Positions 24,543-33,266 of a stretch of 35,437 bases of DNA are shown piece after piece. This stretch comes from an uncultured Prevotellaceae bacterium (GTDB taxonomy: Bacteria; Bacteroidota; Bacteroidia; Bacteroidales; Bacteroidaceae): contig CACXUV010000026.1 in the NCBI GenBank assembly GCA_902770845.1, positions 1 through 35,437 of the forward strand, in the 5' to 3' direction. Position 1 is the stretch's first letter. Each line of letters starts with the position of its first letter. Both the position numbers and the translations under genes were made by a program. Under the pieces are notes generated by a model, which was not told where the DNA came from, ran no database searches, and was given only the letters and a program-made list of their open reading frames with translations.

Positions 24543-25262
24543 ATGAAGACAGACAAAAAACAGAATCAGTACCGTATAAATGAACAGATACGCGTGCGTG
24601 AAGTCCGCATAGTAGGTGAGAGCGGATCATCGGTGATGCCTACACGTCAAGCACTCGACATGGCACGCCAGCAAGGCGTCGACCTGGTAGAGATTTCGCC
24701 CAACGCCGCCCCCCCCGTGTGTCGCCTCATTGACTATTCAAAGTTCCTCTATCAGCAGAAAAAGCGTGCCAAGGAAATGAAAGCCAAGCAAGTGAAGGTG
24801 GAGGTGAAGGAAATCCGTTTCGGACCACAGACCGACGAGCACGACTACCAATTCAAGTTGAAGCATGCACGCGAATTTCTGGAAGAAGGCAACAAAGTGA
24901 GAGCCTATGTGTTCTTCCGTGGGCGTAGCATTTTGTTCAAGGAACAAGGCGAAGTGTTGCTGTTGCGTTTTGCCAACGATTTGGAGGAATGGGGCAAAGT
25001 GGAGTCCATGCCATCGCTCGAAGGAAAGAAAATGTTTCTCTATCTGGCACCCAAAAAAGCTGGTGTGGCCAAAAAGAGTCAACAAGCTCGAGACCGCGAA
25101 GCCAATGAGGCCGAAATGAGGAACAACACACGACAGGAAAAGACAACTGCCGAGAACGACATAGACGTTGAGACACCTGCCAACGGTGGCCTCTTTGCTA
25201 ACGCCAAAATCAGTGCCGATGCTTTGAAAAAGCTGACAGAAAGAGAAGAAGCAGAAGACTAA
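24543..25262 (+). CDS. infC: Translation initiation factor IF-3
   Basis: IF-3 binds the 30S subunit and checks start-codon and initiator tRNA choice. The N-domain ([37 protein letters not shown]) and C-domain ([40 protein letters not shown]) are standard over ~175 residues. The protein is 239 residues, with ~60 extra at the C-terminus: a charged, Glu/Lys-rich, probably disordered tail. The start is ATG, not the rare AUU used for self-control in E. coli. It is followed 79 nt later by rpmI. Confidence 0.98.
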   Translation: MKTDKKQNQYRINEQIRVREVRIVGESGSSVMPTRQALDMARQQGVDLVEISPNAAPPVCRLIDYSKFLYQQKKRAKEMKAKQVKVEVKEIRFGPQTDEHDYQFKLKHAREFLEEGNKVRAYVFFRGRSILFKEQGEVLLLRFANDLEEWGKVESMPSLEGKKMFLYLAPKKAGVAKKSQQARDREANEAEMRNNTRQEKTTAENDIDVETPANGGLFANAKISADALKKLTEREEAED

Positions 25263-25341
25263 ACTGAAAGAAAAGGTGCGCTGCGCCCGGTATATGCGTT
25301 GCCACCGCCTATTATAATAACAATTAAAAAAATTAAAAACA

Positions 25342-25539
25342 ATGCCAAAAGTAAAGACAAACTCCGGTGCCAAGAAGAGATTCTCATTCACCGGTACAGG
25401 TAAGATCAAGAGACATCACGCTTACCACAGCCACATTCTCACCAAGAAGACCAAGAAGCAGAAGCGTAACTTGGTGGGCTACTCCATCGTTGACCAGAGC
25501 AACATGAAGCAGGTACGCGACCTGTTGTGTCTCCGCTAA
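25342..25539 (+). CDS. rpmI: 50S ribosomal protein L35
   Basis: A small basic large-subunit protein (65 residues): [43 protein letters not shown] and the C-terminal [13 protein letters not shown]. Length is normal. The leader just before the ATG is almost pure A/T, as is common for highly translated Bacteroidetes genes. It is between infC and rplT. Confidence 0.98.
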   Translation: MPKVKTNSGAKKRFSFTGTGKIKRHHAYHSHILTKKTKKQKRNLVGYSIVDQSNMKQVRDLLCLR

Positions 25540-25574
25540 TTAACCTATTGTCTAACATTTAAAGTAAAAAAATT

Positions 25575-25919
25575 ATGCCAAGATCAGTAAATCACGTTGC
25601 ATCAAGAGCAAAACGTAAGAGAATTCTTAAGCTCACCCGTGGCTACTTTGGAGCCCGCAAGAATGTTTGGACAGTAGCAAAGAACACCTGGGAGAAGGGT
25701 CTGACCTATGCCTATCGCGACCGCCGCAACAAGAAGCGCAACTTCCGCGCTCTGTGGATTCAGCGTATCAACGCTGCCGCTCGCATGGAGGGCATGAGCT
25801 ACTCAAAGCTCATGGGTGCCTTGACCAAGGCTGGTATCGAAATCAATCGCAAGGTGCTTGCCGACCTCGCCCTGAACAACCCCGAAGCTTTCAAGGCCAT
25901 CGTGGAAAAGGTGAAGTAA
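25575..25919 (+). CDS. rplT: 50S ribosomal protein L20
   Basis: Large-subunit assembly protein, 114 residues: [83 protein letters not shown]. Normal length and order. It is the last gene of the infC-rpmI-rplT operon and is followed by a strong terminator. Confidence 0.98.
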   Translation: MPRSVNHVASRAKRKRILKLTRGYFGARKNVWTVAKNTWEKGLTYAYRDRRNKKRNFRALWIQRINAAARMEGMSYSKLMGALTKAGIEINRKVLADLALNNPEAFKAIVEKVK

Positions 25920-25952
25920 AGAAAAGTATAGCAATTTTTCAACAAAAAGGCT

Positions 25953-26002
25953 AAAGCAATGAGGGCCGCTGACTCAGAACATGAGTTAGCGGCCTTGCTT
26001 TT
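25953..26002 (+). terminator. Terminator after rplT
   Basis: GGCCGCTGACTCA (25964-25976) pairs with TGAGTTAGCGGCC (25982-25994), 13 bp with one wobble and a 5-nt loop. Outside it AAAGCAA (25953-25959) pairs with TTGCTTT (25995-26001). A strong rho-independent type terminator. Confidence 0.88.
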
Positions 26003-26087
26003 GGAGATAAAACGCAAATGATTGAGCCATGAATGATTTGCGAAAACATTTGAGTGGAATATGAAACAGACCATCATGGGAAATGGC

Positions 26088-26095
26088 TACTTTTG
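26088..26095 (+). promoter_or_regulatory. -7 box TACTTTTG for the SGNH esterase gene
   Basis: Exact TAnnTTTG match, about 65 nt before the ATG at 26161 and inside the longest possible frame (from 26083), so it argues for the downstream start. No TTTG at the normal -33 distance. Confidence 0.5.
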
Positions 26096-26160
26096 CTTCG
26101 CAAATCTGTCCTTCAGGAAGACAACTGCATGTGAACAATCAACCAAACGATTATAGAACA

Positions 26161-28128
26161 ATGAAGAGAATCACATTTCTTTTGACAATGGCACTGGCCA
26201 TCATCACTTCTCCGACCCAAGCCCAGGAGCATTGGGTGGGCACATGGGGCACTGCACCACAACTGGTGGAAAGCCACAACAATCCACCATCGCCAGGACT
26301 GGGTGGCAACTCCCTCAGGCAAATCGTGCAGGTGTCTATTGGCGGTGAGACCGTGCGGCTGAAGCTCACCAACGAGTTTAGCACAGGGGCCACAGAAATC
26401 AAGGCCGTGGAGCTGGCCCGTGCCAAAACAGCTGGCAGTAGCAGTGAAATCGACGAGACATCAACCGTAAGCCTCACGTTTGGCGGCAAGCCTTCTGTAA
26501 CCATGGCCGCAGGAAAGACAGCAGTGAGCGACCCTGTGAAGCTGCACTTGAGCAACCGCGAGAATGTAGCCATCACCATCCACTATGGAAATGCCTCGTC
26601 AACCAGTGTGTCGGGACATCCTGGGTCGAGAACCACATCTTATCTGCAAGCAGGAAACACCACCAACTTCACGGGAGCAAAAACCACCGACCACTGGTAT
26701 AACATTCTGGCACTCGAAGTACTGGCACCACAACAGGCTGGAGCAGTGGCCATATTGGGCAACTCGATTACCGACGGACGTGGATCGACCACCAACCAAC
26801 AGAACCGCTGGGCCGATGTGCTCTCACGCCGATTGCTGCAAAATGCTGCCACCAGCCAGGTGGCTGTGCTCAACATGGGCATTGGCGGCAACTGCGTGCT
26901 CAGTGGCGGCCTGGGCCCCACGGGCAGCTCTCGCTATCAGCGCGACTTGCTGGGGCAGGAAGGCGTGAAATGGATTATCCTGTTCGAAGCCGTGAACGAC
27001 CTCGGAGGCAGTGGCAATGGCGTACAAACAGCACAACGCATCATTGAAGTCTATCGACGGATTATTCGTGCAGCCCATGCTAAGGGCATCTATGTGTTTG
27101 GAGCCACCATCACTCCATTCAAGAACAACTCCTACTACAGTGCCGATCATGAGAAGGGACGCAACACCATCAATCAATGGATTCGCACCACGCCCATGCT
27201 CGATGGTCGCATTGATTTTGCCAAGGCCGTATGCAACCCTCAGGACACTGCTGCCCTGCAATCAAAATTTCTTTTCGAGAACGACTGGTTGCACCTGAAC
27301 GCACAGGGTTATCAAGCCATGGGTGAAGCCGTAGACATGAATCTGTTCACTATCACAGCACCTTTGGCCACCGACGAAGATGCTCCCGACCCTCAGCCCG
27401 ACGAAAAAGCGCTGTGGATTGAAGCCGAAACTCTCGTCACGCCCACATGTGGTACGCACTTTCGCAACCATCAGGATGCACTGGCTTCAGGAGAACAGTA
27501 TGTGGAATCATCAAGCAATGTAGTGAACGGGGCTCCTGTAGACAGTGCGGACATGGTGGTTGTGAACTTCATTGCAGAAGAAACAACGAACTACCACGTC
27601 TTTGGGCGCGTGAACTGCCCCACATGGGACGATGACAGCTACTGGCTGAAGATGGACAATGGAGAATATGCCTTTGCAAACGGACTGTACACCAATGGTG
27701 CATGGGAATGGAAAGAACTGGGAAACTTTCAACTGCAGAAAGGTGGGCATACACTCACCGTTGGTTGCCGTGAAGACGGTGCAAAGCTCGATAAATTGTG
27801 CATCTCAACCGTAAGCCAACTGCCCGTGGGCCTTGGTGGCAAGGACAACTACCAGCAAAGCACGGCCGCCAAGATTTCAACCATTCAGAACGAAGCCTTT
27901 GATGTAAAGGTAAAGACAAGCAAGGACAGTTTCGTAACCGTGCGCTCCAGTCGCAAGCTTCAACGCGTCGATGTCTACAGCCTGGCAGGCCATCGCATCG
28001 GTGAACAAAACTGCGGAACCACAGGTCGTTCCAAGGTGCGCCTCGCCCTGACAAAGACCACCTCCACTCCTTTCATTGTGGTGTGTACGGCGGTAGACGG
28101 AAGCACCATTACTCGCAAAATTCACTAA
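26161..28128 (+). CDS. Secreted SGNH/GDSL esterase with carbohydrate-binding-like C-terminus
   Basis: Probably removes acetyl or other acyl groups from polysaccharides. It has 655 residues from the chosen start. Signal peptide residues 1-21 (ends PTQAQ). Residues ~25-190 form an N-terminal beta-rich domain (WVGTWGTAPQLVE; LRQIVQVSIGGETVRLKLTNEF) as in GDSL-lipase relatives. The SGNH core has S202 in ILGNSITDG, Gly/Asn in MGIGGNCVL and EAVNDLGG, and D375-W-L-H378. Residues ~420-560 (LWIEAETLV... GCREDGAKLDKLCIS) look like a carbohydrate-binding sandwich, and the last ~75 (VDVYSLAGHRI...) like a secretion tail. It follows the L20 terminator and is convergent with rfbA. Confidence 0.88.
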   Translation: MKRITFLLTMALAIITSPTQAQEHWVGTWGTAPQLVESHNNPPSPGLGGNSLRQIVQVSIGGETVRLKLTNEFSTGATEIKAVELARAKTAGSSSEIDETSTVSLTFGGKPSVTMAAGKTAVSDPVKLHLSNRENVAITIHYGNASSTSVSGHPGSRTTSYLQAGNTTNFTGAKTTDHWYNILALEVLAPQQAGAVAILGNSITDGRGSTTNQQNRWADVLSRRLLQNAATSQVAVLNMGIGGNCVLSGGLGPTGSSRYQRDLLGQEGVKWIILFEAVNDLGGSGNGVQTAQRIIEVYRRIIRAAHAKGIYVFGATITPFKNNSYYSADHEKGRNTINQWIRTTPMLDGRIDFAKAVCNPQDTAALQSKFLFENDWLHLNAQGYQAMGEAVDMNLFTITAPLATDEDAPDPQPDEKALWIEAETLVTPTCGTHFRNHQDALASGEQYVESSSNVVNGAPVDSADMVVVNFIAEETTNYHVFGRVNCPTWDDDSYWLKMDNGEYAFANGLYTNGAWEWKELGNFQLQKGGHTLTVGCREDGAKLDKLCISTVSQLPVGLGGKDNYQQSTAAKISTIQNEAFDVKVKTSKDSFVTVRSSRKLQRVDVYSLAGHRIGEQNCGTTGRSKVRLALTKTTSTPFIVVCTAVDGSTITRKIH

Positions 28129-28147
28129 TAAAGATTCTCATAAAAAC

Positions 28148-28184
28148 AACATGCATGCACTCCTCAAGGAAATGCATGCATGTT
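28148..28184. terminator. Bidirectional terminator between the esterase and rfbA
   Basis: AACATGCATGCA (28148-28159) and TGCATGCATGTT (28173-28184) form a perfect 12-bp stem with a 13-nt loop. An A-run precedes it and TTATTCTTAT follows, so it can end both convergent transcripts. Confidence 0.8.
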
Positions 28185-28203
28185 ATTCTTATACACATTT
28201 TAA

Positions 28204-29079
28204 TCAAAGTTCAGCCAGCTGAATGAGATATTTGCCATAGTCATTCTTCTGCATGGGCTTGGCATTATTTAATAATTGTTCGCGCGTGATCCATCCTTTT
28301 TTATAGGCAATCTCTTCCAAACAAGCCACCTTCAATCCCTGACGCTTCTCGATAACCTCAATAAAAGTGCTGGCCTCGGCCAACGAGTCGTGAGTGCCAG
28401 TGTCGAGCCAGGCAAAGCCGCGCTGCAAGGTCTGTACCTTCAAGGAATGTCTCAGCAGGTATTCCTGATTCACCGTTGTAATTTCCAATTCACCACGAGC
28501 ACTGGGCTTGATGTTCTTGGCAATTTCCACCACGCTGTTGGGGTAGAAATACAACCCCACAACCGCATAGTTCGACTTGGGATGATCTGGCTTCTCCTCA
28601 ATACTCAAGCAGTTGCCCTGAGCATCAAACTCTGCCACGCCATAACGTTCAGGATCGTTCACATAGTAACCAAACACAGTGGCAAGATTGCTCTTCTCTG
28701 CATTCTCAACACTCTGTTGAAGCAAGGCTGTGAAGCCAGAACCATAAAAGATATTATCGCCCAACACCAGGCACACACAATCATTGCCAATAAACTGCTC
28801 GCCAATGATGAAAGCCTGGGCCAGTCCATCGGGCGAAGGCTGCTCTGCATACTCAAAGCGCACGCCCAAATCGCTTCCATCACCCAACAGACGCCTGAAT
28901 CCGGGCAGATCGTGAGGCGTTGAAATAATCAAGATTTCCCGTATCCCAGCCAACATCAGTGCCGAGATGGGATAATAAATCATGGGCTTATCAAAAATAG
29001 GTATCAACTGCTTGCTGATTCCTTTTGTGATAGGATAGAGGCGTGTGCCGCTTCCACCAGCCAAAACAATTCCCTTCAT
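28204..29079 (-). CDS. rfbA: Glucose-1-phosphate thymidylyltransferase
   Basis: Makes dTDP-glucose from glucose 1-phosphate and dTTP, the first step to dTDP-rhamnose. The 291-residue protein has the nucleotide-binding start [25 protein letters not shown], the [15 protein letters not shown] segment, [27 protein letters not shown] and the [13 protein letters not shown] region. Normal length. It is a single-gene unit with its own -7 box, separate from rfbD at 6324-7181. Confidence 0.97.
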   Translation of the reverse strand: MKGIVLAGGSGTRLYPITKGISKQLIPIFDKPMIYYPISALMLAGIREILIISTPHDLPGFRRLLGDGSDLGVRFEYAEQPSPDGLAQAFIIGEQFIGNDCVCLVLGDNIFYGSGFTALLQQSVENAEKSNLATVFGYYVNDPERYGVAEFDAQGNCLSIEEKPDHPKSNYAVVGLYFYPNSVVEIAKNIKPSARGELEITTVNQEYLLRHSLKVQTLQRGFAWLDTGTHDSLAEASTFIEVIEKRQGLKVACLEEIAYKKGWITREQLLNNAKPMQKNDYGKYLIQLAEL

Positions 29080-29106
29080 AACGTAAAATGTTTATAGTTT
29101 AGGTTG

Positions 29107-29114
29107 CAAAGATA
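29107..29114 (-). promoter_or_regulatory. -7 box TATCTTTG for rfbA
   Basis: Minus-strand TATCTTTG, exact TAnnTTTG, about 28 nt before the rfbA ATG. No TTTG at the -33 distance. Confidence 0.6.
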
Positions 29115-29177
29115 CAAAAAAAACTTGTATGCAGGCGATTTTACCATAAAAAATGCGTAAATATGAAAGAAATATCG

Positions 29178-29185
29178 TAACTTTG
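29178..29185 (+). promoter_or_regulatory. -7 box TAACTTTG for the 210-aa gene
   Basis: Exact TAnnTTTG match 22 nt before the ATG at 29208. No TTTG at the -33 distance. Confidence 0.6.
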
Positions 29186-29207
29186 CAGGCAATTATCTAA
29201 AAAGAGT

Positions 29208-29840
29208 ATGAGTTTTCTATCAAATTTGTTCGGACGAAAAAGTGCCGACGACAATCAGACCAAAACAGGTGGCATGGAAGATTTCATGACACTCATTCGT
29301 GTATATTTCCAAGCAGTAATGGCTGCCGACCTGAACATTAGCAACCTGGCCGCACTACCCGATCTGCGTGTATTCAAGACCACGCTGCGCGTTCCCACAC
29401 AAGGAGGAAAACTGGGCATTGGCGAAAAAGCAAAATGCAAGAAGATGCTGAAGGAAATGTATCAGATGAATGATGACTTCTTCAAGGAAATTGACAAGAG
29501 CATTGGCCGCCGTTGCAAAAAAGTGCAAGATGCACAGACTTATCTGCTTCAGTTCCAAGCTTTTGTACAAGACATTATGATGCTGTCGACCAACCTCATG
29601 AAGTTCAAGTTACGACTGCCAAGCATCTTCAAGAAAGCTCTGTACAGAATGACAGAAAAGACGGTAGACGAGATCTTCAACAAGAACGACTTCACAGACG
29701 CCAGCACCATCAAGACCGTGGTATCAGTACGCGAACTGAACAAGCGTCTGGGCTTCTCACAACAGTGGGTGACCGACTTCGTTTATCGCGTTGTGATGCT
29801 GGCAAAGAAAGAAAAGCAGCCACAAACAGACGGCAAATAA
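29208..29840 (+). CDS. Hypothetical protein of 210 residues
   Basis: I do not recognise the family. The N-terminal MSFLSNLFGRKSADD is an amphipathic stretch seen on some membrane-associated proteins, but there is no signal peptide or full membrane segment. Residues ~25-205 are mostly helical with basic blocks (GEKAKCKKMLKEMYQMNDDFFKEID; SIGRRCKKVQDA). Near residue 175 is RELNKRLGFSQQWVTDFVYRVVMLAK. It has its own -7 box and lies between rfbA (divergent) and the coiled-coil/zapA/rny group, 80 nt upstream of the latter, which has a separate -7 box. No function can be given. Confidence 0.85.
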   Translation: MSFLSNLFGRKSADDNQTKTGGMEDFMTLIRVYFQAVMAADLNISNLAALPDLRVFKTTLRVPTQGGKLGIGEKAKCKKMLKEMYQMNDDFFKEIDKSIGRRCKKVQDAQTYLLQFQAFVQDIMMLSTNLMKFKLRLPSIFKKALYRMTEKTVDEIFNKNDFTDASTIKTVVSVRELNKRLGFSQQWVTDFVYRVVMLAKKEKQPQTDGK

Positions 29841-29894
29841 CTTAATAATTATTAAATATGTGCTTCAAAGGCAGGCAATTAATCGATTTTTACC

Positions 29895-29902
29895 TACCTT
29901 TG
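29895..29902 (+). promoter_or_regulatory. -7 box TACCTTTG for the coiled-coil/zapA genes
   Basis: Exact TAnnTTTG match 18 nt before the ATG at 29921. No TTTG at the -33 distance. It probably drives the coiled-coil gene, zapA and perhaps rny. Confidence 0.55.
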
Positions 29903-29920
29903 TAGCACAATTTAGTAGTC

Positions 29921-30217
29921 ATGACTGAAAGTGAAAAAGCATTAGCTACGTTCCAAACTCGAATGAGGGACTTCATTCGCCGTTTTCAGCAACTGAAAAA
30001 GGAGAATGAGGAACTTTATGCCATGGTAGACAAAAACGAGAAGGACCTCAAACAGCTACAAGCAAAACTCACTCAGCAGGAAAACGACTATCAGTTGCTC
30101 AAGATGGCAAGAATGGTGGAAATAACCGATGGTGACCTGCAGGGAGCCAAGGACCGACTGGCCAAACTGATTCGCGACGTAAACAAGTGCATTGCTATCC
30201 TAAGCGACGAAAAGTAA
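29921..30217 (+). CDS. Small coiled-coil protein next to zapA
   Basis: A 98-residue protein made almost wholly of heptad-like helices (FQQLKKENEELYAMVDKNEK, then KQLQAKLTQQENDYQLLK), followed by a short C-terminal helix (LQGAKDRLAKLIRDVNKCIAIL). It has no signal peptide. Its size and coiled coil recall ZapB, the partner of ZapA in gamma-proteobacteria, but sequence similarity is not visible. It ends 15 nt before zapA on the same strand, so the two are very likely co-expressed. A role in Z-ring organisation is an inference from position and shape. Confidence 0.85.
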   Translation: MTESEKALATFQTRMRDFIRRFQQLKKENEELYAMVDKNEKDLKQLQAKLTQQENDYQLLKMARMVEITDGDLQGAKDRLAKLIRDVNKCIAILSDEK

Positions 30218-30232
30218 AAAGGAAAACTGACG

Positions 30233-30535
30233 ATGCCAGAAGAAAGTAAAGAGAAACTCAATATCAAGCTGCACGTCTATGACGAAGACATCATGACCGT
30301 GCTTCACAACCGAGAGGATGAAGAGTTCTATCGGCGTGCAGCAAAACTTGTGTCGGAACGCTATGGTGCTTATGCCCAGGTGTACAAAGGCCGCAAGAGC
30401 GAACACACCATCGCACTCATGACACTCATTGAGATTGCCCTGCGCTATGAGCGCGAGCATGCCAAACACGACACCACGCCGTATGACAATATTCTCTCAC
30501 AACTGTCTTCTGAAATCGAAGATGCACTGAAATAG
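30233..30535 (+). CDS. zapA: Cell division protein ZapA
   Basis: ZapA crosslinks FtsZ filaments at the division site. The 100-residue protein has the N-terminal strand region (LNIKLHVYDEDIMTVLHNREDEEFYRRAAKLVSERY) and a long helix with the family's middle block (HTIALMTLIEIALRYEREH), then an acidic end. It is 62 nt upstream of rny, with the coiled-coil gene just before it. Clear family pattern despite low identity across phyla. Confidence 0.88.
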   Translation: MPEESKEKLNIKLHVYDEDIMTVLHNREDEEFYRRAAKLVSERYGAYAQVYKGRKSEHTIALMTLIEIALRYEREHAKHDTTPYDNILSQLSSEIEDALK

Positions 30536-30597
30536 TTTCAGGTCGCATACAAAAAAGAAGAGAGAGAACATTAATTTTTTACATACACTAAACATTT

Positions 30598-32139
30598 ATG
30601 AATATAATTTTCGTGATTCTGATAGCCGTGGCAGCGCTCATTTTGGGTGGTGCCATCGGATTCTTCATTTTCCAGAAAGTCATTACTGGAAAAAGAGATG
30701 CCATCCTGGAAGCTGCCGAAAAGGAAGCACAGGTGATTAAAGACAAAAAGTTGCTCGAGGTGAAGGAGAAATTCCTGAACAAAAAGAGTGAACTGGAAAA
30801 AGAAGTGCAACAGCGCAATCAGCACATTCAACAGAGTGAGAACCGTCTGAAGCAGCGCGAATTGTCGCTGAACCAGCGACAGGAAGAACTGGGACGTCGC
30901 AAAAACGAACTTGACAACCAGCAACAGCGCATTGACAACGAGAAGAAAGCCATTGCCCTGAAACAAGAAGAGTTGGGCAAGATGCAACAAAAAGAGCGCG
31001 AAAAGCTGGAAGAACTGTCTGGTCTGAGTGCCGAAGAGGCAAAGAACCGCCTGGTGGAGTCAATGAAAGACGAGGCCAAGACTGCTGCAGCCAGCTACAT
31101 CAACGAAATTATGGACGAGGCCAAACTGAACGCCAACGCACAAGCCAAGAAGATTGTGATACAAACCATCCAGCGTGTGGCCACGGAAACTGCCGTAGAA
31201 AATTCGGTGAGCGTGTTCCACATTGACAATGACGAGGTGAAAGGCCGCATCATTGGCCGTGAAGGCCGCAACATTCGTGCCCTGGAAGCTGCCTGTGGCG
31301 TGGAGATTGTGGTTGACGACACACCCGAGGCAATCGTCATTAGTGGCTTCGACCCTGTGCGCCGTGAGATATGTCGTCTGGCCCTGCACCAACTGGTGAG
31401 CGACGGCCGTATACACCCTGCACGCATTGAGGAAGTGGTGGCCAAGGTGAAGAAACAACTGGAGAACGAGATTATCGAGACAGGTAAGCGCACTGCTATT
31501 GACTTAGGCATTCACGGTCTGCATCCTGAGCTGGTACGCATCATTGGCAAGATGAAATATCGCAGCAGCTACGGTCAGAACCTTCTGCAACACGCTCGCG
31601 AAACAGCCAACCTGTGTGCAGTGATGGCCAGTGAACTGGGGTTGAACCCCAAGAAAGCTAAGCGCGCCGGTCTGTTGCACGACATTGGCAAGGTGCCCGA
31701 TGAGGAGAGCGAAATGCCCCATGCCTTGTATGGTGCCAAGATTGCCGAGAAATACAAAGAGAAGCCCGATATTTGCAATGCTATTGGTGCCCACCACGAC
31801 GAGATGGAAATGCAGACACTGCTGGCTCCCATTGTTCAGGTGTGCGATGCCATCAGTGGTGCACGCCCAGGAGCACGTCGAGAAATCGTTGAAGCCTACA
31901 TCAAGCGACTGAACGATCTTGAGGCCATTGCCATGAGCTATCCTGGCGTTACCAAGACCTACGCAATTCAAGCTGGTCGCGAGCTGCGAGTCATTGTTGG
32001 TGCTGACAAGATGGACGATGCTGAGACCGAGGCACTCTCTGGTGAAATTGCCACAAAGATTCAGAACGAAATGACCTATCCCGGGCAGGTAAAAATTACC
32101 GTGATTCGCGAAACTCGTTCTGTGGCCTACGCCAAATAA
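30598..32139 (+). CDS. rny: Ribonuclease Y
   Basis: Membrane-anchored endoribonuclease that starts mRNA decay. The 513-residue protein has an N-terminal membrane helix (residues ~2-20), a long charged coiled coil (~30-170), a KH domain with [22 protein letters not shown], and an HD domain with H361-D362 in LLHDIGK and the IGAHHDEME metal site. C-terminal [12 protein letters not shown] is typical. It follows zapA and has a strong terminator. Confidence 0.97.
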   Translation: MNIIFVILIAVAALILGGAIGFFIFQKVITGKRDAILEAAEKEAQVIKDKKLLEVKEKFLNKKSELEKEVQQRNQHIQQSENRLKQRELSLNQRQEELGRRKNELDNQQQRIDNEKKAIALKQEELGKMQQKEREKLEELSGLSAEEAKNRLVESMKDEAKTAAASYINEIMDEAKLNANAQAKKIVIQTIQRVATETAVENSVSVFHIDNDEVKGRIIGREGRNIRALEAACGVEIVVDDTPEAIVISGFDPVRREICRLALHQLVSDGRIHPARIEEVVAKVKKQLENEIIETGKRTAIDLGIHGLHPELVRIIGKMKYRSSYGQNLLQHARETANLCAVMASELGLNPKKAKRAGLLHDIGKVPDEESEMPHALYGAKIAEKYKEKPDICNAIGAHHDEMEMQTLLAPIVQVCDAISGARPGARREIVEAYIKRLNDLEAIAMSYPGVTKTYAIQAGRELRVIVGADKMDDAETEALSGEIATKIQNEMTYPGQVKITVIRETRSVAYAK

Positions 32140-32163
32140 CGTTCGCAAGAATCAAAAAGAAAG

Positions 32164-32205
32164 AAAAGCTGCGAGTTCCATAATGGAAATTCGCAGCTTT
32201 TTCTT
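32164..32205 (+). terminator. Terminator after rny
   Basis: AAAAGCTGCGA (32164-32174) pairs with TCGCAGCTTTT (32191-32201); an inner TTCCA/TGGAA stem stacks on it. A TTTTTCTTTT tract follows. A strong rho-independent type terminator. The rest up to 32299 shows no feature. Confidence 0.88.
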
Positions 32206-32299
32206 TTCCAGCCCACCATTCTCCAGTCAAACTATTTCGGTCAAGTTCACGTCCTAACAGATTTTCTTCCTGCCATACATTCTTGCCATCGACTTACTA

Positions 32300-33097
32300 T
32301 CAAACCACATCCAAGGTCTGATAATAGCACACAACAAAATAAACAGCCAGCTCCACCAAAAGCGCCAAGCTACTCAGACATTGCAAATTATAGCCACGCA
32401 GTATTTTCCAAATGAGCAAATAGAGAAAATACATGGCAAGACAAGGCAGGAAGACAAGCATCTGCCAGTCAATGACAGCCCGCATGTAGTAACAATAAGT
32501 CCCCATAGGCAGCAACCCTTGCACGGCCAACCCCATGCTGGCCTCAATGGGCATTCGCCTGAACACAACACCATCATTGCCCATTGACACAGGAGGCATC
32601 ATTGACGCCACTTGTGCAGCCAACATCTTGGAAAAGGGTTCAGCTGCCAAAATTGTGATTGCAGCCACAAAAGGCGTCATGTTGAAAAGCAAAGCAAAAA
32701 GCAATGCCACGTACATGATGAGAGCCAGCACACCACGATCACCTGAACGTGAGGTACTCATCGCATCAAGCACATGCTGCCGACTGCCACCTCCCACTGC
32801 TAAAGCATCGACAAAAGTTGCCAGTCCTTCCTCGTTCTGCCCTGCTCCCAGCAGCAACCTCACCACAATGGCAAGCAACACTGCCACCGAATAAGGCAAC
32901 ACCCCACTACCAAAGTAGAGCACAGCAGCCATAACAGCCGCCGTGAACCACCCCACCAGAGGCCAATACTCCACAACCGTCCTGCTATTTTCTGCAGTAA
33001 GACGTCCCAAACGCCCCAAGGGCAAGGTCGTGAAAAACATAAACGAGGCCACAACACGGTCATACCAATGCGTTTCATACATGTTTATTTCCCTCAT
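32300..33097 (-). CDS. cobS: CobS-like adenosylcobinamide-GDP ribazoletransferase
   Basis: CobS joins adenosylcobinamide-GDP and alpha-ribazole, the last step of cobalamin (B12) assembly, in the inner membrane. It has 265 residues from ATG 33097, with six to seven hydrophobic segments and the family start VASFMFFTTLPLGRL. The family signature D-G-L-A-D-x-x-D-G appears here as E90-G-L-A-T94-x-x-D97-A98, so several acidic or glycine positions are changed. SRSGDRGVLALI matches the next family block. The longer frame to 33202 is rejected because the -7 box lies within it; ATG 33082 is another possible start. No other B12 gene or riboswitch is in the window. Confidence 0.8.
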   Translation of the reverse strand: MREINMYETHWYDRVVASFMFFTTLPLGRLGRLTAENSRTVVEYWPLVGWFTAAVMAAVLYFGSGVLPYSVAVLLAIVVRLLLGAGQNEEGLATFVDALAVGGGSRQHVLDAMSTSRSGDRGVLALIMYVALLFALLFNMTPFVAAITILAAEPFSKMLAAQVASMMPPVSMGNDGVVFRRMPIEASMGLAVQGLLPMGTYCYYMRAVIDWQMLVFLPCLAMYFLYLLIWKILRGYNLQCLSSLALLVELAVYFVVCYYQTLDVV

Positions 33098-33175
33098 ACT
33101 CACATATTTTTCCCTAAAAATGGCATTTTTACACGCATAAACGCCATTTATGTCAATTTTTTTTATTGATAAGTG

Positions 33176-33183
33176 CAAAATTA
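33176..33183 (-). promoter_or_regulatory. -7 box TAATTTTG for cobS
   Basis: Minus-strand exact TAnnTTTG. It gives a leader of ~75 nt to ATG 33097, too short and without visible structure for a cobalamin riboswitch. No TTTG at the -33 distance. Confidence 0.5.
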
Positions 33184-33216
33184 ACAAAAAAAATTCATAC
33201 AATCGTTTTTTTTTAC

Positions 33217-33224
33217 TATCTTTG
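33217..33224 (+). promoter_or_regulatory. -7 box TATCTTTG for the OmpA gene
   Basis: Exact TAnnTTTG match. It leads to a leader of ~37 nt that is almost pure A/T, typical of highly expressed Bacteroidetes genes. A T-run lies just upstream of the box. No TTTG at the -33 distance. Confidence 0.65.
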
Positions 33225-33266
33225 CACCAAAGTTTTAATAATTAGTATAATTTTAATTTTTACAAG

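Noticed and set aside
33098-33175. Cobalamin riboswitch upstream of cobS
   Set aside because: The leader is ~75 nt, AT-rich and lacks the B12-box and conserved stems; a riboswitch would need ~200 nt.
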